From Schizochytrium sp. TIO01 (taxonomy: Eukaryota > Sar > Bigyra > Thraustochytrida > Thraustochytriidae): DNA of 64,000 bases. Within the stretch, counting starts at the first letter, position 1. Every line of letters starts with the position of its first letter. This document shows, in pieces, positions 32,784 to 41,132 of this stretch. The stretch lies in contig SMSO01000035.1 in the NCBI GenBank assembly GCA_004764695.1, positions 1,672,001 through 1,736,000 of the forward strand, in the 5' to 3' direction. The notes beneath the pieces were generated by a model. It saw only the letters and a list, made by a program, of their open reading frames with translations. It did not search any database and was not told the DNA's origin. A program made the position numbers and the translations under genes.

Positions 32784-34805
32784 ATGTTTCACGCAAGTTT
32801 GATAAGAACAGTGATTGCAATTCTTACTTTAATTGCTGGGCATACATACGCAGTCAAGCCTCAGATACAGAACCAATTTTCTATTTTAAGGAGCTCCTCA
32901 GAGTCTTCCCGGCCAGATCGTCTTGATTCACGTAAATTGGGTGTTGATTCGAGCTTATATTTAGCAATTTTACTTATTGGTGAGGATGAAGCTACTGAAC
33001 TTCTTACAAGCGAAGGCTGTGACAGCTTGCTCGACTTAGTTGGCGGATTACTTGGGGGATTACTCAGTACAATTGATGGGACTCTTGCGCTTCTCATAGA
33101 GACACTCATTTCCCTTGGAGTTGACCCTATTGATTTGGGTTTCGAACTAATCGAAGGCACACTCAACCTAAGTATTATCACCTCTGTGACGAATCTTCGC
33201 TATTGTATGTTTGACCGGTCTCTTGATATTTTAAGTGCATTAGAAGACCTCCCCGCCAGTGGAACCGACACTGCACTATTCGGTCCAAATTTTTTCAGCT
33301 TTCTCACCGACGACGAGAAAGATAGCTTTACGGGCTTGGATTCTTTAGCATCTGATCCAAATGGAACTGAATATATCTCAACTTTTGATAACGCAACACG
33401 CCGGCAGCTTGCAGACCCACCTTCAGAGTTCTCTTGGGTGGGAACTGCTGTAGACACTAATATTCAGAACCAAGGTAAGTGCAGCAGCTGCTGGGCATTT
33501 GCTGCTATTGAAACTATATCAGCTCTTGCATATGTTCAAAATGAAAAAGTCACGTATAGTCTTTCTGCACAACAGCTTCTTTCTTGCGAGACAGAATCGT
33601 CAGTGAACAATGGATGCAAAGGTGGAAGCTATGAGTATGTATGGGGTGGCCCCAATCCCTACACAAGTGAGACTTCCCTTGCTTCCAAATCTACATACCC
33701 TTATGTTGACGGTTCTACGGGAACAACGTCCGTTTGTGACGAGACTCTAGAAAACAAAGGTGTTACGTTTGCTACAACCAATGTACGATTGGCAGACAAG
33801 ACTACAGGAAGTGGTCGATATGCTACGACGAGCCTTTTGAAGGAAGTTTTACTCGAACATCCTGTTGCAGTGGCTATATATGCAACAAACTGTTTGTTCT
33901 TGTATAAAAGTGGAGTTCTAAAAGCATCACAGTGCACCGAAGCAATGGACGGTTCAGCATGCCCGTTAAATCATGCCGTTCTTTTAGCTGGGTATGGAGG
34001 TCTTGACACTGACTCGCCATACTTTCTTCTGAAAAATGCATGGGGTATAGATTGGGGAGATGATGGATTTGTTCGGGTAGAAATGATTGCAGACGAAAGA
34101 TTGGAAGATTCATCATGCATAGGTATGCTCGGGATGTCTACCATGCCTGCATTTCCTTCATTTGCAACATTCACCCGTCCCACCTTATCTCCCACAAAGA
34201 GCCCGACAACAACAAAAACACCTACTCTTGCTTCGAGTCCTGTTAGCTCCCCAAGTACGGCCCCTACCTTTGGAACAAAATCTCCTAGTGCAGAAAGTCT
34301 GCCTGTGATAAACTTGCCTATATCTACTTCGCCATCACCTACACTACTACCATCAATCAGTTCAAATACTCATTCCCCATTGGTTTCTCCTTCCACTGAT
34401 GACGAAACCTCGAATATCCCTTCAGCAACATCAACCGGGGTACCTTCTGGTGACTCAGATGCCTCACCAAGTGTAGCTCCAACAAAACTCAAAGGAACAA
34501 GTTTCCCAACAACATCATTAATTTCGCCAAGTTCTGATTATCCATCAAGGCAGCCAACACGGATCCCAACTCCGCAAGCAGACTCAAGCGAAGCTCGCCC
34601 TGTTGGCACATCTCAACCATCAACAAATGTACCATCCTCAAATCAGTCTTCAAGCCCAACATTAAAACCCTCTTCGAATGCAATCATTGCGCCACCTTCC
34701 ACGCCTTCCTCCGCTTCCCGTAACCCGACGCAGATTAACATGTTATCTATGATCATCATTTACATTTTCTCACTGCGAGCTGGCAAATTTGATCACCAAC
34801 ATTGA
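32784..34805 (+). CDS. Secreted papain-family cysteine protease with Ser/Thr/Pro-rich tail (paralogue 2)
   Basis: A 673-residue C1A-type peptidase with a signal peptide (about 1-23). The pro-region (about 50-210) is homologous to that of the upstream paralogue (LTSEGC at 74-79, RYCMF 139-143, GTDTALFGPNFFSFL 160-174). The catalytic domain (about 213-460) has Gln230, Cys236 in CSSCWAF, His397 in LNHAVLL and Asn418 in KNAWG, all intact. Here the catalytic domain follows the pro-region directly, and the mucin-like Ser/Thr/Pro segment (about 465-645, many SPT/APT units) lies C-terminal, the opposite of paralogue 1. The tail ends in a short hydrophobic run (MLSMIIIYIFSL) followed by nine polar residues, so a GPI signal is doubtful. 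The tail is probably heavily O-glycosylated and may tether the enzyme to wall or matrix. Confidence 0.9.
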   Translation: MFHASLIRTVIAILTLIAGHTYAVKPQIQNQFSILRSSSESSRPDRLDSRKLGVDSSLYLAILLIGEDEATELLTSEGCDSLLDLVGGLLGGLLSTIDGTLALLIETLISLGVDPIDLGFELIEGTLNLSIITSVTNLRYCMFDRSLDILSALEDLPASGTDTALFGPNFFSFLTDDEKDSFTGLDSLASDPNGTEYISTFDNATRRQLADPPSEFSWVGTAVDTNIQNQGKCSSCWAFAAIETISALAYVQNEKVTYSLSAQQLLSCETESSVNNGCKGGSYEYVWGGPNPYTSETSLASKSTYPYVDGSTGTTSVCDETLENKGVTFATTNVRLADKTTGSGRYATTSLLKEVLLEHPVAVAIYATNCLFLYKSGVLKASQCTEAMDGSACPLNHAVLLAGYGGLDTDSPYFLLKNAWGIDWGDDGFVRVEMIADERLEDSSCIGMLGMSTMPAFPSFATFTRPTLSPTKSPTTTKTPTLASSPVSSPSTAPTFGTKSPSAESLPVINLPISTSPSPTLLPSISSNTHSPLVSPSTDDETSNIPSATSTGVPSGDSDASPSVAPTKLKGTSFPTTSLISPSSDYPSRQPTRIPTPQADSSEARPVGTSQPSTNVPSSNQSSSPTLKPSSNAIIAPPSTPSSASRNPTQINMLSMIIIYIFSLRAGKFDHQH

Positions 34806-35295
34806 GGCAGCTAGGGAAATTGCTATTTCTAAAACAAAATGTTCTTGATATTTTCTCTTCATGAAGAGTTATTTCTTTCGTAAAACCTAACATAAAAGCG
34901 AACAAAAATAAATACATTCTCTCTGATTATCAATTTCGCATTTCCCAAAATTCAATTTGCTCAACTTTGTCCTAGTAAAGTACCATTTTGAAGCTACTGC
35001 CGAACTATTATTTTTTAAATTAAATATACAGGGAGTCCCAGTAGTTCTTGTTAGACCTAGATACATAGACTATCGAAAAAACTCTTTTTATTTTTATTAT
35101 TTTCGTAATTTAACATTTAATACAAGTTTTGAAACACTGTTAACGGATTTCCGTTCTGTAAGGGCACTCTGCTTATTGTTTTCGTCTCAGTTTCTGAGAC
35201 CTTGCTATCCCACTTTGACCTAGCTTTCAAGAGCAGGATTCTCAAGCGCTCTAGGCAGTCCAAGGTCGTCTCTTTATGGGCCATGATGGATTCTG
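34806..35295. other. Spacer upstream of the giant locus
   Basis: About 490 nt, AT-rich, between the second protease and the first plausible ATG of the giant locus. No gene seen. Confidence 0.5.
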
Positions 35296-35699
35296 ATGAG
35301 CGAGCGAACAACTTTGAAGCCTTTGCAGGGAGAAACTGTTCTGCATGGCTTAATCGTGAAGAGCAACGCTGGGACCCACAATGTTCAGGACAGCGAGGTC
35401 AAACTGATCAGGAAACCAACAATCGAAAAGCGTCATGGCCAAGGACTGCGAACACCACCCGTCGATTATATTGGAGACCAATGTCTGCACATTCTAATTT
35501 CTGGGTTGCTCTTTTTTATTTTATTCATATGGCTTGTATTTTTCGGACAGTGACCAGCACTACACCAAGCATGAATAGCGCGACTTTAGATCTCAGCACA
35601 GCGAATTTGATAATATATGTTGCAAATATTGAAAGCGTTCATAATGCAACCTTGGTGAGTTTTATTCGTCAAGATACAAGTGCAAAGTATTCACATTAA
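35296..35699 (+). pseudogene. Probable N-terminus of the giant matrix protein, out of frame with the rest
   Basis: Two overlapping frames look partly coding. Frame A (ATG 35296, stop 35551-35553) encodes a polar, basic stretch of about 60 residues then a strongly hydrophobic helix (ILISGLLFFILFIWLVFF), like a type II signal anchor. Frame B (open to 35699) becomes coding-like only after about 35550, where it starts the first Ig-like repeat (SMNSATLDLSTANL) and carries on to KYS before a stop at 35697. Joining A to B needs a single-base shift near 35550, and joining B to the downstream frame needs another near 35693. Alternatively, an ATG in frame B (35283, 35286 or 35481) starts the protein and frame A is fortuitous. 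No splice sites bridge these breaks convincingly. Confidence 0.5.
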
Positions 35700-35704
35700 A
35701 TGAT

Positions 35705-38700
35705 ATGAAGGATATGTCTGTGGATACATCAGGCAGCACCGTTTCTGCAACGATGACAGCACAACAACAGTACCTAATATATCAAGCCAGCAACACCGAT
35801 TCAACTAGCATCAATGTAGCTGCAGAGGCTGCTGCATTCTATGGAGTAGGAGATGAACCAAACGAACAAAACCAACTCACAGCAACAATAAATTCAGACA
35901 CCACTGGGCCTTCACAATTAAATCAAGCTACTCTCAATCTCAACACAGGGATCTTAATGCTCCAGTTTCAAGAGTACGTTGATGCATCAACATGGAATGG
36001 TACTCTCGTACAGATATCAGGAGATACTATAACCGCAAACCTTTCCACATCAGATACAGAAGGAGATTCGACGGTGGATGAATATTTAATCATAACATTG
36101 ACTGAAGGTCAGCGCAGCAGCCTCTCCGCATATGCTGCTCAAAATGGCATACTAGCTGTGACAGTCTTTCCTGCTGCCATCAAAGATCTCGCAGGAAACA
36201 GCAACGCCCAAATCGAATCTTATATGATTAATCTCACCCAAGATAGCACCGCCGCCACCGCGAGTAGTGCAGCACTGGATCTGAATGACGGAATATTGAC
36301 CATTACATTCAGTGAGTATGTGGATGCGAGCTCTTGGGATTCATCGTTGGCGACAATCACCAATTCTGATAGCTCCTATTCTGAGACGCTTGACGGAGCG
36401 ACGCTCGATGACTCTACCACGGATGCTATCTTGACAATCCAGCTCTCAGAAGATCAAAGGTCAGCATTGAGTGCTGAAGATGCAGCAAATGAGACCTTGA
36501 CGCTCACCATCACGAGTGGCTTTGTCAAAGACTATGGTGCTGTGAGTTGCGCTGGTGGCTCCGCAAGCATGACGGTGACAAGTGATAGCACCGCCGCCAC
36601 CACGGGTAGTGCAACACTGGATCTGAATGACGGAATATTGACCATTACATTCAGTGAGTATGTGGATGCGAGCTCTTGGGATTCAACCTTGGCGACAATC
36701 ACCAATTCTGATAGCTCCTATTCTGCGACGCTTGACGGAGCGACGCTCGATGACTCTACCACGGATGCTATCTTGACAATCCAGCTCTCAGAAGATCAAA
36801 GGTCAGCATTGAGTGCTGAAGATGCAGCAAATGAGATCTTGACACTCACCATCACGAGTGGCTTTGTCAAAGACTATGGTGCTGTGAGTTGCGCTGGTGG
36901 CTCCGCAAGCATGACGGTCACAAGTGATAGCACCACCGCCACCGCGAGTAGTGCAGCACTGGATCTGAATGACGGTACATTGACCATTACATTCAGTGAG
37001 TACGTGGATGCGACCTCGTGGAATTCAACCTTGGCGACAATCACCAATTCTAATAGCTCTTATTCTGCGACGCTTGTCGGAGCGACGCTCGATGACTCTA
37101 CCACGGATGCTATCTTGACAATACAGCTCTCAGAAGATCAAAGGTCAGCATTGAGTGCTGAAGATGCAGCAAATGAGATCTTGACACTCACCATCACGAG
37201 TGGCTTTGTCAAAGACTATGGTGCTGTGAGTTGCGCTGGTGGCTCAGTAACCATGGCGGTCACAAGTGATAGCACCACCGCCACCGCGAGTAGTGCAGCA
37301 CTGGATCTGAATGACGGAACATTGACCATTACATTCAGTGAGTACGTAGATGCGACCTCGTGGAATTCAACCTTGGCGACAATCACCAATTCTAATAGCT
37401 CTTATTCTGCGACGCTTGTCGGAGCGACGCTCGATGACTCTACCACGGATGCTATCTTGACAATCCAGCTCTCAGAAGATCAAAGGTCAGCATTGAGTGC
37501 TGAAGATGCAGCAAATGAGATCTTGACACTCACCATCACGAGTGGCTTCGTCAAAGACTATGGTGCTGTGAGTTGCGCTGGTGGCTCAGTAACCATGGCG
37601 GTCACAAGTGATAGCACCGCCGCCACCGCGAGTAGTGCAGCACTGGATCTGAATGACGGAACATTGACCATTACATTCAGTGAGTACGTGGATGCGACCT
37701 CGTGGAATTCAACCTTGGCGACAATCACCAATTCTAATAGCTCCTATTCTGCGACGCTTGACGGAGCGACGCTCGATGACTCTACCACGGATGCTATATT
37801 GACAATCCAGCTCTCAGAAGATCAAAGGTCAGCATTGAGTGCTGAAGATGCAGCAAGTGAGACCTTGACACTCACCATCACGAGTGGCTTTGTCAAAGAC
37901 TATGGTGCTGTGAGTTGCGCTGGTGGCTCAGTAACAATGACGGTCACAAGTGATACGACAAACCCAGAAGTGACGTTTGCTAAGTTGGATCTGAATGTTG
38001 GTTTACTAGAACTTAGTTTCGACGAATATGTTAATTTTAGTTCTTGGAATAGTGCTGGACTAACATTCTCGACTGGGAGTTATTCAGGTAGTTTGTCATA
38101 TGGCAAATTGAGTAACGTTAGTGAGGGCGATACTATGGGAATTGTTTTGTCTGAATCTCAACGGGTAGTTCTTGCTACAGAAAAGAACCAATCTAGAAGT
38201 GTTTCTGTCGTTATATCCAATACGTTTGTTGCAGATTTTGGTAGAAATTTTAATATCGCGAGCAATGTTGTTGCTTCGACTTTGGCAGACAGTACATCAC
38301 CACGGCTGAGAAATGCTAGCCTCGACCTTAACGATGGGATGTTGATCCTTGTATTTAATGAGACCATCGATACATCTGCGTGGGACCGTTCAAAAGTAAC
38401 GGTGTATAGCGGCGAATACTCTTCAGAGATTTTACTCGGTACGACCTTGGCTAGCAGTTCCTCTGAGAAGACTGTAATTTTGAATTTGGTAGAATCACAG
38501 CGATCAGCGTTGTCCAGTCAGGTAGCCAATGGGGAAGAGGTGGGAATTTCTCTTTTGAAAGGATTTTGTAGCGATGTGGTTGGGAATCTCAACACCGTGG
38601 CTAATCTTACGATTATCTCGACACCTGACAGTTCAAGCTCGCAACTAGTATCGGGGGAGCTTGATCTCAACAATGGCACTTTAACTCTTACTTTTAATGA

Positions 38701-41083
38701 ATTTGTTAATGCTTCACTCTGGCAGGCCGCAGAAGCAACAATTTCTAGTGATAGTTATTCTGGTACATTAGAGAATTCTATTTTAGATGATCAGACCGTG
38801 GACTATTCAGTAGTTATAGTCATTCCTGAAGCACAGAGAGCGGAATTATCAGCTGTTGCGGCCGAAGGAAGTGCGATCAATATTTCAATCTCAGCTTATT
38901 TTATCCAGGATTATGGTTTGGTGTTTAATGACGCTGGGACTATAAGTCTGTCCCTTACAATGGACACAACAATTCCTGTGATTTCTTCAGTATACGTGGA
39001 TTTGAATGATGGACTGGTTAATATTTCATTTTCTGAATATATAAATGTTTCAACATGGAACGGCACTCAGGCGTTGATGGTTTCGAGCGATTATGCTGGG
39101 GATCTTAGTAATGCAAGTATATCTTTAGCAGAAACAGTCGACGATCATCTTCTTCTTGTTCTGAGTGAGCTGCAAAGGTCAAAACTATCTGCAACAGCCG
39201 CAGCCTCATTTGAAGTTGTTGCTAGATTTCAGAATGGTTTTATAAGCGACTATGGGCACAACTTAAATGAAGGTACCAATATAACAGCAGGGATGAATCT
39301 TGATACGACTCCACCAACAAGCTTATCAGTTATTCTGGACCTGAATTACGGCATCTTGGAAATTCTTTTCAGCGAATTTGTTGACCTCACAACTTGGCAT
39401 GGCGCATTAGTTTCGCTTCAAAGCTCAGGTTTGAATAAATCCTTAGAAGGGACCTCAACTATTGTGCAGTCATCTCAGGAACTTGTGGCTGTTGTTCTAC
39501 AAGAGGCAGATAGATCAGTGTTAGCTTCTGTAGTTGCTTCTAGCCAGTCTATATCGCTTCATGTATCAGTAGGTGCTATTAAAGACTTTGGAGGAATCAA
39601 CTCTACTTTATCTTCTCTAGAAGTAAATTCTACTGCAGACACTAAGCCCCCGACGATTCAAAACTCCACGTTGAATTTAAATGATGGTCGTTTGGTTATA
39701 CAGTTTGACGAGTATATCATTATGGAGACCTGTAATTTGTCACAGGCTACAATAGCGTCTGATAACTACTCATCATCTCTTGATAGTGCTACATTTGATG
39801 AAACTTCTTCAAATGGTACTGTTGAGATCGACCTATCTGAAGAGCAAAGGTCGGTATTAGCTGAGAAAATGGTGAGCGGTTTTTCTATCTCTGTCACACT
39901 TTCAGCAATCTTTGCAACAGATTACGGCGAAAACTATAATACAGCTGGAACCATAACTGTAGCCGCGATCCCAGACACAAGAGCACCTGTATTCTCTAGT
40001 GCTGAGCTTAATTTGAATACTGGTGTTCTTCAGTTAGAGTTCAGCGAGTTTGTAGATCCAATCAGTTGGAATGGAACTCAGGTAAATATCTCTACAATTG
40101 AATTTGCTGGAAACTTGGAAGACGCAACGATGAATAGTTACTCCACTGGCTACTCCATTACACTTACTTTATCAGAATCTGAGCGATCAAGCTTGTCTGC
40201 AGAAGTTGTAGCAAACAATTCAATTGAGTTAACATTGCTTTCTGGATTTATTCTTGATTCAGGAAATAATCCAAACATGATTGGAAGCATGAATGTGTCA
40301 ACCCTAGCAGATACAACAAAACCAAACCCCTTATCTGCAGCCATAGATCTGAACAATGGAGAACTTACAATATCTTTTGATGAGTTTATGGATGCAGCAA
40401 CATGGAACGGATCTCTCATTGTTCTTTCGTGCAGCAATTTTTCTTCGTCTTTGATCGAGAGCAGCCTAGATGACACAGCTACTGATGAAATACTGAAAAT
40501 CAAATTAAGTGAGTCGCTTCGTTCCGTTTTTGCAGAATACAACGCTGCTGGGGAGACAATAAATCTGGACATTTCCCCAAGTTTCGCTCGGGATTATGGT
40601 AATAATCCGTGTACAGGGTTGACTTCGATTGCAGTATCTGCTACAGCCGATACCACGCCTCCTGGAGCAACGCTTGGGGAAATGAACCTCAATGATGGTA
40701 CCATCGTTGTTACATTTGATGAATTCGTTGAATATTCTACTTGGAATGGAACAGAGGTAAATCTTATCGATGGGAACTATAAAATGGCGCTAACAACAGC
40801 AACTTTGGAGACTAGCATCCAAGGCTATGAGATTCGTCTGCTCCTCTTAGAAGATAGCCGGTCGGAGCTTGCAGGCTTAGATAAGAACGGAGGAGTCTTC
40901 TCAATGCAACTCTCAAATATTGTTATTACTGACTCAGCTGGAAATTATAATAGTGCTAAAATCATACCGATGAACATATCACATGATTCTACCTCTCCAG
41001 CGTTAAGCTCAGGTATGCTTACTTTAAATACAGGACTCCTGTATCTTACGTTCTCCGAGTATATTCCTACCAAATACTACTGA
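35705..41083 (+). CDS. Giant matrix/adhesin-like protein, part 1: Ig-like repeat region
   Basis: An open frame of 1,792 codons. It is an internal part of a larger gene: its first ATG falls inside a repeat unit. It holds roughly 16 tandem repeats of about 110-114 residues, each with a xLDLNxGxLxLxFxEYV strand pair, a SWN/SWD motif, an LSExQRSxLS segment and a closing DYGxN/D.TxP linker. This layout matches bacterial-type Ig-like beta-sandwich repeats of large secreted adhesins (SwmB/Big-type; family assigned by motif only). Five units (36242-37951) are near-identical. There are many NxS/T sequons and almost no Cys, as expected for an extracellular rod. The frame ends at 41081-41083 in mid-repeat (LTFSEYIPT), while the continuation of the same repeat lies in another frame immediately downstream. 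Confidence 0.8.
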   Translation: MKDMSVDTSGSTVSATMTAQQQYLIYQASNTDSTSINVAAEAAAFYGVGDEPNEQNQLTATINSDTTGPSQLNQATLNLNTGILMLQFQEYVDASTWNGTLVQISGDTITANLSTSDTEGDSTVDEYLIITLTEGQRSSLSAYAAQNGILAVTVFPAAIKDLAGNSNAQIESYMINLTQDSTAATASSAALDLNDGILTITFSEYVDASSWDSSLATITNSDSSYSETLDGATLDDSTTDAILTIQLSEDQRSALSAEDAANETLTLTITSGFVKDYGAVSCAGGSASMTVTSDSTAATTGSATLDLNDGILTITFSEYVDASSWDSTLATITNSDSSYSATLDGATLDDSTTDAILTIQLSEDQRSALSAEDAANEILTLTITSGFVKDYGAVSCAGGSASMTVTSDSTTATASSAALDLNDGTLTITFSEYVDATSWNSTLATITNSNSSYSATLVGATLDDSTTDAILTIQLSEDQRSALSAEDAANEILTLTITSGFVKDYGAVSCAGGSVTMAVTSDSTTATASSAALDLNDGTLTITFSEYVDATSWNSTLATITNSNSSYSATLVGATLDDSTTDAILTIQLSEDQRSALSAEDAANEILTLTITSGFVKDYGAVSCAGGSVTMAVTSDSTAATASSAALDLNDGTLTITFSEYVDATSWNSTLATITNSNSSYSATLDGATLDDSTTDAILTIQLSEDQRSALSAEDAASETLTLTITSGFVKDYGAVSCAGGSVTMTVTSDTTNPEVTFAKLDLNVGLLELSFDEYVNFSSWNSAGLTFSTGSYSGSLSYGKLSNVSEGDTMGIVLSESQRVVLATEKNQSRSVSVVISNTFVADFGRNFNIASNVVASTLADSTSPRLRNASLDLNDGMLILVFNETIDTSAWDRSKVTVYSGEYSSEILLGTTLASSSSEKTVILNLVESQRSALSSQVANGEEVGISLLKGFCSDVVGNLNTVANLTIISTPDSSSSQLVSGELDLNNGTLTLTFNEFVNASLWQAAEATISSDSYSGTLENSILDDQTVDYSVVIVIPEAQRAELSAVAAEGSAINISISAYFIQDYGLVFNDAGTISLSLTMDTTIPVISSVYVDLNDGLVNISFSEYINVSTWNGTQALMVSSDYAGDLSNASISLAETVDDHLLLVLSELQRSKLSATAAASFEVVARFQNGFISDYGHNLNEGTNITAGMNLDTTPPTSLSVILDLNYGILEILFSEFVDLTTWHGALVSLQSSGLNKSLEGTSTIVQSSQELVAVVLQEADRSVLASVVASSQSISLHVSVGAIKDFGGINSTLSSLEVNSTADTKPPTIQNSTLNLNDGRLVIQFDEYIIMETCNLSQATIASDNYSSSLDSATFDETSSNGTVEIDLSEEQRSVLAEKMVSGFSISVTLSAIFATDYGENYNTAGTITVAAIPDTRAPVFSSAELNLNTGVLQLEFSEFVDPISWNGTQVNISTIEFAGNLEDATMNSYSTGYSITLTLSESERSSLSAEVVANNSIELTLLSGFILDSGNNPNMIGSMNVSTLADTTKPNPLSAAIDLNNGELTISFDEFMDAATWNGSLIVLSCSNFSSSLIESSLDDTATDEILKIKLSESLRSVFAEYNAAGETINLDISPSFARDYGNNPCTGLTSIAVSATADTTPPGATLGEMNLNDGTIVVTFDEFVEYSTWNGTEVNLIDGNYKMALTTATLETSIQGYEIRLLLLEDSRSELAGLDKNGGVFSMQLSNIVITDSAGNYNSAKIIPMNISHDSTSPALSSGMLTLNTGLLYLTFSEYIPTKYY
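36242..37951 (+). repeat. Five near-identical 342-nt tandem repeats
   Basis: Units begin at 36242, 36584, 36926, 37268 and 37610, each exactly 342 nt (114 codons), and the array ends at 37951. They share nearly all nucleotides, including synonymous positions. Differences mark subgroups: units 1-2 encode ASSWDS, units 3-5 ATSWNS; units 3-4 have LVGATL where 1, 2 and 5 have LDGATL; units 1-2 end GGSASM and 3-5 GGSVTM. Flanking Ig-like units are strongly diverged, so this block was recently amplified or homogenised. Confidence 0.95.
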
Positions 41084-41132
41084 TTTCAATAACCTAGAGC
41101 TTATCAGCGGAAACTATTCTACAGCAGGGAAT

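Noticed and set aside
35655..35680. 26-nt GT-AG micro-intron restoring the giant gene's frame
   Set aside because: It would be far shorter than the other intron seen here and would delete residues that align with the Ig-like repeat; a one-base indel explains the data better. Kept as a testable alternative.
35655..41090. Programmed ribosomal frameshifting in the giant gene
   Set aside because: No slippery heptamer with a downstream structure is evident at either break, and the shifts are in opposite directions.
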